Source: Pseudoalteromonas ostreae (GTDB lineage: Bacteria; Pseudomonadota; Gammaproteobacteria; Enterobacterales; Alteromonadaceae). From it: a stretch of DNA of 64,000 nucleotides. Within the stretch, counting starts at the first letter, position 1; every line of letters begins with the position of its first letter. The position numbers were made by a program, and so were the translations under genes. The notes below the pieces were generated by a model that was not told the origin of the DNA, ran no database searches, and saw only the letters and a list, made by a program, of their open reading frames with translations. Of the stretch, positions 15,934 through 25,696 are shown in pieces. The stretch covers positions 215,078 through 279,077 of the forward strand of contig NZ_JAGPYN010000003.1 of assembly GCF_018069805.1 (NCBI RefSeq). The letters are read 5' to 3'.

Positions 15934-17582
15934 TGCATATTCTCGTTGTTGATGATCTGCCACTTAATTGTACGCTTTTGAAAGTAATGATGGAGCAACA
16001 AAATTACGAGGTATCAACTGCTGCTAATGGCGTTGAAGCATTAGCAATATTAGCACAGCAAAATATTGATATTGTGCTACTTGATGTAATCATGCCAGTG
16101 ATGGATGGCTATGAAACAGCGACAAAAATTAAGCAGTTATACAACGATGTTTACTTACCAATTATTTTTATAACCTCTTTGGAAGATCAAAGTAGTTTTG
16201 AACGTTGTTTAGAGGCTGGTGGTGATGACTTTATCCATAAACCGTTTGATAAAGTAATTTTAACTGCGAAAGTAAAAGCCCACAGCCGTACCCGTAAGCT
16301 GAGCTTAAAAACCCACGAACAAAATAAGTTATTAGAATATCATTACAATCAAACTGAGCGCGAGCACGAAATAGTTGAACATATTTTTAATAACGCCTTA
16401 GAAAACCAGCATAAATTTTCCGAGAACATTGATTTTCATCTTTCACCAGCTTCTATGTTTAATGGTGATATGTGTTTGGTTGGGCAAAGTCCAATTGGTA
16501 GTTTGTATTGTATGCTTGGCGATTTTACGGGCCATGGTTTAGCGGCTGCGGTAGGAGCATTGCCAGCATCGAAAGTCTTTTACACTATGGTAAATAAAGG
16601 CATGGCAGTCAGTGATATTGCCGCTGAAGTGAATGCTGTATTAGCGCAATTGCTGCCCGGACATATGTTTTGTGCCGCGACAATTATTGAGCTAAGTAGC
16701 TCCGGGAAAAGTGTTTCAGCTTGGCTTGGCGGCTTGCCCGATGCCTATTTAATTGATCAGCAAGGAAGCGTATTAAAAATCTTAGAGTCACAGCATATGG
16801 CTTTAGGGATTTTAGAAAACGACGAATTTGAACGTGAATTAATTCATTTTGAAGTCGATACCAGTATGCGCTTAGCGCTAGCAACCGACGGTATTATAGA
16901 AACTACCAATGCAAACGATGAATTTTTTGCAGAGCAACGCTTTATAAAGGCACTTGCGAGCAAGCCTAAAGTGACCAGTCAAGATGTGATCGCGCAAGTG
17001 ACTAAGTTTGCTCATGGTAGCAAACAACAGGACGACCTTAGTCTAGTACTTTTTAATTGTATAGCGGTTCCTCCTGCGATAGAAGAGCAGGCTACTTATT
17101 CTCGTTTACCGTTTAATTTTTCTTTAACGCTTAATTCTCGGCAAATAAAACAAACTGATCCAGTGCTTGAAATCGTTGAAGTACTTACGCAAGTTGGCGG
17201 TTTAAAAGAACATCGCTCTGATATTTTCTTACTGCTCTCTGAGGCATATAACAATGCACTTGATCACGGTGTATTAGGGCTCGATTCAGATATTAAAAAT
17301 AAAGAAGATGGTTTTATTGAGTATTATCAACTTCGAGAGGCGGCATTAGCCAAACTCGTTGATGCATTGATCATTATCGATATACGTTATTGCCCTGATA
17401 CATTGAGCCTGTATTTTATAATTTGCGATTCTGGCAATGGTTTTTCAAACACTGATAGTAATGCAAGCAGTAATAATCGCGAACATGGTCGCGGGCTATC
17501 GATACTAGAAGAAATCGCAGAGCAGGTGACTTATAACTCATCGGGTAATCAAATTGAAATGTGTTATCGATTGGTGCAATAA
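15933..17582 (+). CDS. Response regulator / PP2C phosphatase / HATPase kinase fusion (HsbR/CrsR-like)
   Basis: 549 residues in three parts. The receiver domain (1-120) has Asp7/Asp8, phosphoacceptor Asp51 in LLDVIMPVMDG, Thr81 and Lys103. A SpoIIE-type PP2C phosphatase (about 165-385) has FNGDMCLVG, GDFTGHGLAAA and ALATDGIIE. The C-terminal HATPase serine-kinase-like domain (about 395-549) has EAYNNALDHG and a HGRGLSILEEI ATP-lid region. Such proteins both phosphorylate and dephosphorylate the adjacent STAS protein, depending on the phosphorylation state of the receiver. The cognate histidine kinase is not in the window. All key residues seen are present. Confidence 0.92.
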   Translation: MHILVVDDLPLNCTLLKVMMEQQNYEVSTAANGVEALAILAQQNIDIVLLDVIMPVMDGYETATKIKQLYNDVYLPIIFITSLEDQSSFERCLEAGGDDFIHKPFDKVILTAKVKAHSRTRKLSLKTHEQNKLLEYHYNQTEREHEIVEHIFNNALENQHKFSENIDFHLSPASMFNGDMCLVGQSPIGSLYCMLGDFTGHGLAAAVGALPASKVFYTMVNKGMAVSDIAAEVNAVLAQLLPGHMFCAATIIELSSSGKSVSAWLGGLPDAYLIDQQGSVLKILESQHMALGILENDEFERELIHFEVDTSMRLALATDGIIETTNANDEFFAEQRFIKALASKPKVTSQDVIAQVTKFAHGSKQQDDLSLVLFNCIAVPPAIEEQATYSRLPFNFSLTLNSRQIKQTDPVLEIVEVLTQVGGLKEHRSDIFLLLSEAYNNALDHGVLGLDSDIKNKEDGFIEYYQLREAALAKLVDALIIIDIRYCPDTLSLYFIICDSGNGFSNTDSNASSNNREHGRGLSILEEIAEQVTYNSSGNQIEMCYRLVQ

Positions 17583-17644
17583 CAAAGCTAGTCGTGATTG
17601 TTTAGCCATGCTATGATTTGTTTTTTAGATGTTTGGATGGCTAA

Positions 17645-18304
17645 ATGATTTGTTCTTATTTATCTCTTGCGCAGTTAGATGTACCTGCTCAGTTAGTCGC
17701 TGCTGAGCTTGCTAAGCTCGAAAGCTATTTATCAAATCAGTCGCTTCCTGCGGTACGCTGGCAATATCAAATACCAGAACTGGGTGAAGGCGGGGCGTGC
17801 AGTTTATTTGGTTACTTACAAGATGAGCCGTTTAAACTTACTGATTTTTTACCACAAGATCAGCACACCACGCAAAAGCTTGCTCAATTACAGCTGGTTG
17901 TTGATTACGTTGTAGCGCAAACTAAGGTTGATTGGTACGGTATTTACCAAAGCACATTAACACCTGAGGGTGGGCAATTACTTAAACTGGCTTACTTTGG
18001 CGCACCAAGTCGAGCGCTTTTTCCACTTACCGACGCCTTTGCTGCTGGGAGTAATAATGTACAGGTGGCACTGAGTAGCAAAGGGCGAGTGATCAACAAT
18101 GTTGAGCAGTATTTGGCCGCGGGTGGTGAATATTATACCTGTGACCCTAAAGTGAAATCAGAAGCTTGTTTGCCGCTTTTTGACAGTGCACATCGCTGCG
18201 TTGGTATCGTAGATGGCGAAGCCTTTAATAACGATTTTTTCAACCAGCAAACATTAGCGCTATTAATTGCATGCTGTATTAAAATTCCTCACTTTTTAGT
18301 GTAA
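17645..18304 (+). CDS. GAF-domain protein
   Basis: 219 residues with a single C-terminal GAF domain (about 75-215). YYTCDPKVKSEACLPLFD resembles the GAF core, with Cys residues near the pocket as in free-methionine sulfoxide reductases, but the full fRMsr cysteine set is not evident. The N-terminal 70 residues are specific to this family. It lies 62 bases after the partner-switching pair in the same direction and may share its transcript. Ligand and function unknown. Confidence 0.75.
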   Translation: MICSYLSLAQLDVPAQLVAAELAKLESYLSNQSLPAVRWQYQIPELGEGGACSLFGYLQDEPFKLTDFLPQDQHTTQKLAQLQLVVDYVVAQTKVDWYGIYQSTLTPEGGQLLKLAYFGAPSRALFPLTDAFAAGSNNVQVALSSKGRVINNVEQYLAAGGEYYTCDPKVKSEACLPLFDSAHRCVGIVDGEAFNNDFFNQQTLALLIACCIKIPHFLV

Positions 18305-18383
18305 ATAACACTAGCCAATCTAGTGAGCTTTTATGTTAAGCTAAGTACAACAGCTAACCCCTAAATAATGAAAGAGATAGTCA

Positions 18384-19574
18384 ATGTTCTCAGTATTAAA
18401 ACCATTACCCACTGATCCTATTCTTGGCCTTATGGCGGCCTATAAGCAAGATACTAACCCAAATAAGATTGACTTAGGGGTTGGTGTTTATAAAGACGAA
18501 TTCGGTAATACGCCGGTATTAAAAGCAGTTAAAAAAGCTGAAGCGTTCCGACTTGAAAACGAAACTAGCAAATCATACATTGGTTTGGCGGGTAACTTAG
18601 ATTACTGCCAAAAAATGGAAAACCTATTATTAGGTGAGCACCAAGCGTTATTAGCTAATCGTGTTCGTACAGCACAAGCACCAGGCGGTACAGGTGCACT
18701 GCGTGTTGCAGCTGAATTTATCGTTCGCTGTAATCCAGGTGCGACAGTATGGGTTACTAATCCTACTTGGGCAAACCACATTAGCTTGTTTGAAGCCGCT
18801 GGCCTAACAGTTAAAGAATACCCGTACTACGATTATGAAAACAAAGACTTATTATTTGATGAAATGATCGAAACCCTTACCCAAGTGCCCAAAGGTGATG
18901 TGGTATTACTGCACGCATGTTGTCATAACCCAAGTGGTATGGACTTAAACGAAACGCAGTGGAACACAGTTGCAGAACTGGCAAAAGATGTTGGCTTTAC
19001 CCCACTGGTTGATATTGCATATCAAGGTTTTGGTTCAAGCCTGGAAGAAGATGCAAATGGTTTACGTATTTTAGCCAATGCAGTTGATGAGCTGATCATT
19101 TGTTCGTCATGTTCGAAAAACTTTGGTTTATACCGTGAGCGTATTGGTGCATGTTCAATCATTGCGAAAGACAGCGCAACAGCTGATATTTCAAACTCAG
19201 TATTGTTAAGTGTGGTACGTAGTATCTATTCAATGCCACCAGCCCACGGTGCTGATATTGTGAACACTATTTTAAGCAGCACTGAACTGACACAGCAGTG
19301 GCACAGTGAACTTGATGAAATGCGTAACCGTATCAATAGCCTACGTACTTTGATCAAAGACAGCCTAGCGGCAAAAGAGATTGCTCAAGATTTCTCATTT
19401 ATTGACCGTCAACACGGTATGTTTTCTTTCTTAGGTATTAATAAAGAGCAAATTGAGCGCCTGCAAAAAGAATACGGTATCTACATTGTTGGTTCAAGCC
19501 GCGTTAACGTAGCAGGTATCAGTCAAGCTAATATCGATTACTTTGCAAATGCTGTTGCAGACGTTTGTAAGTAA
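18384..19574 (+). CDS. tyrB: Aromatic/aspartate aminotransferase (class I)
   Basis: 396-residue PLP-dependent aminotransferase of the AspC/TyrB family, interconverting aspartate, tyrosine or phenylalanine with their 2-oxo acids. Visible landmarks are DLGVGVYKDE near the N-terminus, the APGGTGALR cofactor segment, HACCHNPSG, DIAYQGFGSS and the PLP lysine Lys245 in SSCSKNFGLYRERIG. The C-terminal arginine is in GSSRVNVAGI. Length and all motifs are standard. AspC and TyrB are hard to tell apart by sequence alone; the CHNPSG and YRER forms lean to TyrB. An intrinsic terminator follows. Confidence 0.9.
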   Translation: MFSVLKPLPTDPILGLMAAYKQDTNPNKIDLGVGVYKDEFGNTPVLKAVKKAEAFRLENETSKSYIGLAGNLDYCQKMENLLLGEHQALLANRVRTAQAPGGTGALRVAAEFIVRCNPGATVWVTNPTWANHISLFEAAGLTVKEYPYYDYENKDLLFDEMIETLTQVPKGDVVLLHACCHNPSGMDLNETQWNTVAELAKDVGFTPLVDIAYQGFGSSLEEDANGLRILANAVDELIICSSCSKNFGLYRERIGACSIIAKDSATADISNSVLLSVVRSIYSMPPAHGADIVNTILSSTELTQQWHSELDEMRNRINSLRTLIKDSLAAKEIAQDFSFIDRQHGMFSFLGINKEQIERLQKEYGIYIVGSSRVNVAGISQANIDYFANAVADVCK

Positions 19575-19604
19575 TTTTACTTAAATAGCGTTTATTAAAA
19601 TAAA

Positions 19605-19641
19605 AAAACCGCACTAACTTATTGTTGTGCGGTTTTATTTT
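19605..19641. terminator. Intrinsic terminator after the aminotransferase
   Basis: AAAACCGCAC, 12-base loop, GTGCGGTTTT, then T-rich sequence. A-runs on the left allow action on the convergent DUF3379 gene as well. Confidence 0.85.
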
Positions 19642-19707
19642 TTAACCTAGAAGTACGCGTCAATTAAATTGCATTGCCGTGATAATAACGACAATGCAAA
19701 GGGAAGG

Positions 19708-20511
19708 TTAATTTAACCAGCGGATCGCACCATTGATACGATCATTGTAATTTTCTAATGGCGCACCAAGACTTGCTACTAAAATAGTATCTGCGTCAGC
19801 GCCACGATTAATATGGCCTTCAAAACGATCGTCTTGAAAATCATTGTCGCCGATGCCAAACGATTGCTGTTTTGATGGCACTATAAATACCGTCATCGGG
19901 CCATAATCTGATTCAAAAACTAGGTGCAATCCCTTTTGGCCTTTAAAGTCACAAAACATTAAGTAAGTCACTTTACCTGGCAATTCATCTAAATGGCCAC
20001 CTAACACAGCAAATTTTTCATTTACCGTTGCTAAGCTGATTGCTTCGGTCTTTTGCAGCGAATTAATTTCATAGTAAACATGAGCAAGTGCATGTTCGCC
20101 AGCTGCGTACGCGACATTTTGTTCGCTGCTAAATAAAAATGCCCCCACAGCCACCAATACTGAGGCTGCCATGGCAAGTGGTAAACGTGCACGTTTAAAA
20201 CGTGTACTTGCCTCAATTAGATTATCTTTTTGTTGTGGCGGTGTTTGTGCGCTGGTATCAGCTGGTGCTTGGTTGACTTGCTCAGTTGTGAGCGACTCGT
20301 TTTGTGCATGCGCTGCGGTGTTTGCCAAAATACGCTCGGCAAGACCTGCTGGCACCGGTACGTCAAGTGCATTGGCAAGATCTAAATCAAAGGCCTGCAT
20401 ATCATTAATAAATTCTTGTCGCTCAGAGTGTTGCTCTGCAAACTCCACAAGCTCCTTATCTGTGCTGTTTGGCTGTGCGCTAATTCGGCGACGAAACTCG
20501 AGATCATCCAT
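19708..20511 (-). CDS. DUF3379-family membrane protein, probable anti-sigma factor
   Basis: 267 residues with a cytoplasmic N-terminal part (1-110), a single membrane helix (about 111-128) and a periplasmic C-terminal domain. It matches the DUF3379 family, whose genes regularly follow an ECF sigma factor. The start overlaps the sigma-factor stop (TAATG), so expression is coupled. By position and topology it should hold the sigma factor at the membrane, but it lacks an obvious zinc anti-sigma motif. The linker at 70-105 is rich in Gln, Thr and Pro. Confidence 0.8.
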   Translation of the reverse strand: MDDLEFRRRISAQPNSTDKELVEFAEQHSERQEFINDMQAFDLDLANALDVPVPAGLAERILANTAAHAQNESLTTEQVNQAPADTSAQTPPQQKDNLIEASTRFKRARLPLAMAASVLVAVGAFLFSSEQNVAYAAGEHALAHVYYEINSLQKTEAISLATVNEKFAVLGGHLDELPGKVTYLMFCDFKGQKGLHLVFESDYGPMTVFIVPSKQQSFGIGDNDFQDDRFEGHINRGADADTILVASLGAPLENYNDRINGAIRWLN

Positions 20512-21068
20512 TAATTTGATGCCCCTTTAAGTTGTTCATCATCACGGCTCAATGCCTCTTTTAACTGGTTTCTGGCGCGGTATAAACGCGTCATAACCGT
20601 GTTTTTATTTAAATCTAATATTTCTGCTATCTCTTCACCGGAGCAGCCCATAACGACTTGTAATAATAATGGCTCGCGGTATTCATCAGGTAACTTAGCG
20701 ATTTGACGTTGGATCACTGTTTGTTCCATTTCGTCATCCAAGGTGACGCTTTTTTCGTCAACTAAGGTGTCGTTTTCAACATCGCTATAATCAAATTGTT
20801 TGCGTTCAAAACGACGGGCATTTTCCCGGCGTAAAATCGTCAATAGCCATGGCTTAGCTGCTTTTTGATCTAATAATGAATCCAGAGATCGCCAAGCACG
20901 TAAAAATGTTTCTTGGACAAGATCTTCGGCAATATTAGGGTCGCGGCAGAGCCAATAAGCAAAGCGATATAATTCGCTATGATAAATATGAACAAGTTTT
21001 TCATAGCGTGTTTTTTTCTCTGCCATATCAACTAAGACCTGACTTTTAGAGTTTTCATTTCCAAGCAT
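20511..21068 (-). CDS. ECF-type RNA polymerase sigma factor
   Basis: About 185-residue sigma-70-family factor with region 2 (YRFAYWLCRDPNIAEDLVQE then TFLRAWRSLDS) and region 4 (LPDEYREPLLLQVVMGCSGE followed by EIAEILDLNKNTVMTRLYRA). There is no region 1 or 3, as usual for ECF factors. The ATG at 21068 is the first ATG; a start at the Met before AEKKTRYEK is possible. It lies 70 bases after batD in the same direction and could be the tail of the moxR-bat transcript or have its own promoter in the gap. Confidence 0.9.
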   Translation of the reverse strand: MLGNENSKSQVLVDMAEKKTRYEKLVHIYHSELYRFAYWLCRDPNIAEDLVQETFLRAWRSLDSLLDQKAAKPWLLTILRRENARRFERKQFDYSDVENDTLVDEKSVTLDDEMEQTVIQRQIAKLPDEYREPLLLQVVMGCSGEEIAEILDLNKNTVMTRLYRARNQLKEALSRDDEQLKGASN

Positions 21069-21138
21069 AAGCACTTTTATTATTTATTTTAAGTTATTTA
21101 CTATTTGAGCGCGGGGATTGCTCCCCGTCACTTAAACT

Positions 21139-22785
21139 CTATTTATATAGTCCTTTTAATACAGCTTGTTGTGATTTGTTTTGTACTTTACGTTGCTCTT
21201 CTAACATGCCGACTATCGCCATCAAATCAACATCTGTATCATTAGGACTATAGAGTGCAGCCCGTAGTTTAGCAATATGTTGACTAAGCTGTGCATTATC
21301 AGCTAGTTGTTCAAGCTTATCTATTGCACCGCTCGATTGTTTTGTTAAGTGCATTGCGTAACGATTTAGCGCCTGATAAAAGGCACTTACATTATTGCTT
21401 TTAGCGTGTTTTTTTAATTCATCTAATGAAATTGATGAATCACTATGGGTTACCGTCGGCTTTGCTTGCATCAAGCTGCGCTGAGATTGACTGCGCCACC
21501 ATAAAATCAAGGTAATAAACCATAATAAATAACCAATCACACTGACAATAATTAACCATAGCGGATACTGATTTATCGGCGTTGCTTGATAACCGATTGC
21601 TGCAGTATCTGTTGTTACGTTTTGTGATGGCGTAAGTGGCTGCGCAGCAACCGCTGCTGGAGTGCTTGCGCTACTAGGTATTACTGTAATAGTACGAGCT
21701 GGTAATGTTGCATAACTGATCCGGTTAATCTTGGTGTTATACCAAGGCACACTTACCTCTGGCAGTGTATAAGTGCCTGGCATTTGCGGTAACAAAGCGT
21801 ACGAGGCTGTTTGTTGTGATATTACCCGACCATCGCGAACCAAGTGATTATTTTCTTTTTCATCTGGGTAACTGCGAATACCTTTGATTTCAGGCAGTTC
21901 AATATCAGGTAGTTGCTCTTTGGTGATACCAAGTGCAGTTAAGGTCAGCGTTCGCGTAATAGGTGTACCCACTTCTACTGTGTCGTCAGCGGGTTGCCAT
22001 TGCTCATCTAAATTAACTAATTCACTAGGTAGCCATGCACCTTGGTAGTCACTTGGTATCGGTTTAATTTCAATATCGACATTATCACCCAGTGCAGATA
22101 CATCTAATTGGCGATAGTCTTGGCGAATTCGACCTTGAAAAGTTGGTGCTTGAATCGTGTAACTACCACTTTTTTGGGGCTGTACTAAATACTCGCGAGT
22201 GATCACTAAGTAACGCTTACCATCAACAAGTTCATAGTTTTCAGTCTGCTTGCCGATTTGACTTAGCTGTGCATCGGGCATAGCGGGGGCACTTAAATTA
22301 CCATCAAGTAACTCTTTGGCAAGATATAGCTTTACCGTGTAAAGCCCTGCCTCTTGAACAAATAGGCTGTCACTTGAAAGCGATGCTTTAATAAAAATAT
22401 CGTTGTTTTGCTGCGCATCTTTACTACGTTCAGCCACTTTTAATGCAATGGGCGCAGAGCTAACACCAGCTACACTAAATGCTGGGATTGTATAATCCCC
22501 GGCAGTGCGGGTCATAAGTTTAATAGACCAGGTGGTTTCTTTTGAAATACTACCATTAATAATGTTTGTGCGAGTGCTGACACTGGTGCGGCCAACCACG
22601 AAGTCTTTTAACAGGACTGAAGTATCAGGTTGATCATTTTTTATAGTGTCATCTGCACTGATATTGAGCATAAAAAATTCACCCGCTAGTACCGGGTTTT
22701 TATCAACACTGGCTTGTAATTGCGTAACAGCCCACGAGGGCATAGCGCTGATAAGCAATAAACAACAGATTAATCGCATTACCAT
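21139..22785 (-). CDS. batD: BatD-like protein
   Basis: 548 residues: signal peptide, a long periplasmic region of Ig-like beta-sandwich repeats (about 25-400) typical of BatD, one membrane helix near residue 420 and a short cytoplasmic tail. BatD belongs to the aerotolerance/MoxR-associated complex. Translation starts just inside the end of the BatB/C gene (TGGTAATG), indicating coupling; the ATG at 22785 has GGAG upstream and an alternative ATG lies at 22779. It is the last member of the six-gene MoxR-Bat cluster. Confidence 0.88.
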   Translation of the reverse strand: MVMRLICCLLLISAMPSWAVTQLQASVDKNPVLAGEFFMLNISADDTIKNDQPDTSVLLKDFVVGRTSVSTRTNIINGSISKETTWSIKLMTRTAGDYTIPAFSVAGVSSAPIALKVAERSKDAQQNNDIFIKASLSSDSLFVQEAGLYTVKLYLAKELLDGNLSAPAMPDAQLSQIGKQTENYELVDGKRYLVITREYLVQPQKSGSYTIQAPTFQGRIRQDYRQLDVSALGDNVDIEIKPIPSDYQGAWLPSELVNLDEQWQPADDTVEVGTPITRTLTLTALGITKEQLPDIELPEIKGIRSYPDEKENNHLVRDGRVISQQTASYALLPQMPGTYTLPEVSVPWYNTKINRISYATLPARTITVIPSSASTPAAVAAQPLTPSQNVTTDTAAIGYQATPINQYPLWLIIVSVIGYLLWFITLILWWRSQSQRSLMQAKPTVTHSDSSISLDELKKHAKSNNVSAFYQALNRYAMHLTKQSSGAIDKLEQLADNAQLSQHIAKLRAALYSPNDTDVDLMAIVGMLEEQRKVQNKSQQAVLKGLYK

Positions 22786-24710
22786 GATTTTTCGACTCCT
22801 TGTGGACGGCGTTGATTGTTTCGTTTTTGGGCTTCTAATTGCATTTTGTTACGTAACAGGATTGCGGGATCATCGGGTACTTTTCGCAATAACTGACTAA
22901 GCTGCTGCGCTTTCTCTTTTTCTTCGTTGGTAAGCTCTGCGGTTTGTGCTTGCATAGCTTGCCGCTTTGCCGCTTCTTCAGCTTGTTGCTGTTGCTCAGG
23001 AGTCATTTGTGGCTGCGGCTGCTTATCATCGTTTGCAGAGTCATCTTTGGGCTCGGTTTGCGCATCTTGTTGCTGTTGCTCATCAGTTTTATCACCTTGC
23101 TGAGGTTCAGCCTCCATTTGTGGATCGTTTTGCTTGTCAGTTTGTTGATCAGATGGTTTGCCATCTTGCTGTTTATCATCAGTCTGCTGTTCATCACTTT
23201 GCTCAGATTCATCGCCTTGTTGAGATTGCTGATCCTGATTTGGCTGCTCACCTTGCTGTGACTTGTCTTTATTTTGCTGATCTTGACCTTGTTCACCATC
23301 TTGGCTTTTTTGGTCTTGATCTTGGTTTTGTTCGCCGTCTTGGCCTTGTTGATTTTGCTGCTGTTGCTGTTGATTTTTCAACTGCTCAACAAGTGCCTGA
23401 TTTTCTTTTGCTTGGGTAAAGTCGTCTTGCAAAGTTTGTGCTTGCTGATAGGCGGCAATTGCTTCGTCGAGCTTGCCTGCCTTTGCTAGTGCATTACCGT
23501 AATTATATAAACCAGTGGCGCTTTTATCTTGGCTAAATTGTGCCAATGCAGCATCAAAATTACCTTGCTGGTAAAGCGCAGCGCCTTTTAGTTGACTAGA
23601 ATCTGCTGTGGCAGCTTGCTCATATTCACCTTGTTGATAAGCGTCCAGCGCACGTTGATCTTGATTTTTAAATACCGAAGGCAGCTCTACTGCATAAGCA
23701 TTGTGTTGCGGTAAAAAGCTCACCACTAAAAATGCAGCTGCAAAAGCTCCTCGGCGAAAAATCCACAGCATCATTGGCAGTAAAATAAACAAGCCATAAA
23801 TCCCCGCATCAATACGCCAGAGCGCTTGACTTTGTTTTTCATTTTTCAGCATTTCACTATTTGCACTGGGTGCAAAAATTTGAATATCGCGGGCACTCGG
23901 TTGATAAGTCGCAAATTTACCGCCACTGTTTCTTGCTAGACTATTAAGCATACTGATGTTGATGGTGGGCACCACAATTTGCCCGTAACTATCTTTTAAA
24001 AACCCACCTTCAGGAAGTTTAATTGGGGCGCCTTGCTCTGTTCCGATACCATAAATGTTTAATCGATAAGGGTTAGCGTCTGTAAATTGGCTGATATCTT
24101 GTTGCTCACTTTGTTCAATACCATCTGTTACTAAGATAATCTCGCCTTCGAGGTATCCGGCTTGTGTTAATAACTCTTTTGCAGCATCAAGCCCAGCAAG
24201 TACGTTGGAGCCTTTATCAGGCATGATATCTGGGCTTAAACTTGGGATCAGGTTTTCAAGCGTGGCGGCATCATTGGTTAGCGGCGAAATGGTATAAGCA
24301 GTGCCTGCATAGGCCACTAACGCAGTATCGCCTTCTTTAAATAGTTTGATCATATCCAGCGCTTTGAAGCGCGCTTGCACTAAACGACTGGGCGCAATAT
24401 CCGTGCTGTACATCGATAGCGACATATCCATCACAATTACGCGGGCATTTTTGCTTTGAAATACCGGCACTTGTTTTTCTTCAAAACTGGGCCCTGCGCT
24501 AAAAATGACGGCTAACACTGCAAAGAGGGCAATTAGCCACATGGGTTGCGTGTTTTTTTGGTTGTTGGTGTTGATCACAAATTTTGCTAAGTGAGCTGCT
24601 ATTAATTCACCTTGGCTGGTTTTCTTGTGCTTTATCATTGCAATAGTAAACACTAAACACACAGGAACTAATAACCACAATACGGTCGGGCGGATAAATT
24701 CAAAGTCCAT
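22779..24710 (-). CDS. batB: BatB/BatC fusion: von Willebrand A domain plus TPR and Gln-rich tail
   Basis: 643 residues. Two membrane helices flank the N-terminus, and the VWA domain (about 88-300) has an intact MIDAS start DMSLS (Asp95-Ser99). After another membrane helix come TPR-like repeats (about 350-440, YNYGNALAKAGKLDEAIAAY), then about 150 residues of low complexity made mainly of Gln, Asp, Glu and Asn, ending in a basic tail. In many species BatB and BatC are separate; here they are one chain. It overlaps batA by one base and batD by seven. Confidence 0.9.
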   Translation of the reverse strand: MDFEFIRPTVLWLLVPVCLVFTIAMIKHKKTSQGELIAAHLAKFVINTNNQKNTQPMWLIALFAVLAVIFSAGPSFEEKQVPVFQSKNARVIVMDMSLSMYSTDIAPSRLVQARFKALDMIKLFKEGDTALVAYAGTAYTISPLTNDAATLENLIPSLSPDIMPDKGSNVLAGLDAAKELLTQAGYLEGEIILVTDGIEQSEQQDISQFTDANPYRLNIYGIGTEQGAPIKLPEGGFLKDSYGQIVVPTINISMLNSLARNSGGKFATYQPSARDIQIFAPSANSEMLKNEKQSQALWRIDAGIYGLFILLPMMLWIFRRGAFAAAFLVVSFLPQHNAYAVELPSVFKNQDQRALDAYQQGEYEQAATADSSQLKGAALYQQGNFDAALAQFSQDKSATGLYNYGNALAKAGKLDEAIAAYQQAQTLQDDFTQAKENQALVEQLKNQQQQQQNQQGQDGEQNQDQDQKSQDGEQGQDQQNKDKSQQGEQPNQDQQSQQGDESEQSDEQQTDDKQQDGKPSDQQTDKQNDPQMEAEPQQGDKTDEQQQQDAQTEPKDDSANDDKQPQPQMTPEQQQQAEEAAKRQAMQAQTAELTNEEKEKAQQLSQLLRKVPDDPAILLRNKMQLEAQKRNNQRRPQGVEKSW

Positions 24711-25696
24711 TAGGCCTCCTGTCTTAATGCTTTTGCACTGATAAACATAACGCGCAGACCAATCAAAGTCAGTGCAATTAATAAAGGGAAGTAAAATAAC
24801 GCACTTTGTGGGCGAAAGGTTTGCTCATCAGCGCTGATCGGCTCAAGTTTATCAAGTTCTTGATAAATTTGTTGTAAGCCGGCAACGTCTTTTGCGCGAA
24901 AATAAAGGCCGCCAGTTTGTTCGGCAATGCGTTTTAGCAGGGTTTCATCTAAACTACCTCCGCTCATACCACCCATATTAAATAAGCTAAAGCCACGCGG
25001 ATTATCAGAGCCTACGCCGATGGTATACACTTTAATGCCTTCTTCGCGGGCAAGCAGTAGGGCTTCTTCTGGATCTAAGTTACCAGCGGTGTTTTGACCA
25101 TCTGTTAATAACACCACAATGCGATTGCTTTCATCTTTACTGGCAAAACGTTTTACTGATAAGCCCAGCGCATCGCCAATGGCGGTGGCACGGCCAACCA
25201 AGCCTATTTGCGCTTCTGATAGCATTTGGCTTACGGTTTTAACGTCTCGCGTTAGTGGTGTTTGTAAAAATGCCGTATCACCAAATAAAATCAGCCCTAA
25301 ACGGTCGCCTTGACGTTGTTCAATAAAGTCACTTAATACCGCTTTTACCATAGTTAAACGGTCAACATATTGGCCCTGATAAGCCATATCTTGCTCGGTC
25401 ATTGAGCCTGACAAATCCACAGCTAGCATGATATCGCGGCCTTCGTTAGGTAAGGTAATTGGCTCATCAAGCCAGGTTGGGTTAGCTAAAGCGATGACTA
25501 AAAGCAACCAAACCAACCATTCAAATATACTAATACCACGCGCCTGTTGCTGGACAACTTGCGCGCCTAAATTGTGTTTGGCGAAGCTTGGAATACGTAA
25601 GCGGGTATTGCCTTCACTGTGCACTGGCTTAAATAAGCGCAACAACCAAGGCAGCGGTAATAATACAAATAACCAAGGCCAGCTAAATTCAAACAT
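24710..25696 (-). CDS. batA: BatA, von Willebrand A domain membrane protein
   Basis: 328 residues with two N-terminal hydrophobic segments, a VWA domain (about 85-280) with MIDAS DLSGS (Asp94-Ser98), and a C-terminal membrane helix. BatA and BatB are thought to form a membrane complex serviced by the MoxR ATPase. Its stop overlaps the next start (TAATG), and its own start overlaps the DUF4381 gene by eight bases. Confidence 0.9.
   Translation of the reverse strand: MFEFSWPWLFVLLPLPWLLRLFKPVHSEGNTRLRIPSFAKHNLGAQVVQQQARGISIFEWLVWLLLVIALANPTWLDEPITLPNEGRDIMLAVDLSGSMTEQDMAYQGQYVDRLTMVKAVLSDFIEQRQGDRLGLILFGDTAFLQTPLTRDVKTVSQMLSEAQIGLVGRATAIGDALGLSVKRFASKDESNRIVVLLTDGQNTAGNLDPEEALLLAREEGIKVYTIGVGSDNPRGFSLFNMGGMSGGSLDETLLKRIAEQTGGLYFRAKDVAGLQQIYQELDKLEPISADEQTFRPQSALFYFPLLIALTLIGLRVMFISAKALRQEA

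Noticed and set aside
22944..23489. Open frames opposite the Gln-rich part of BatB/C
   Set aside because: They are made of Leu-rich low complexity arising from the antisense of Gln codons, overlap a clear gene, and have no ribosome site.
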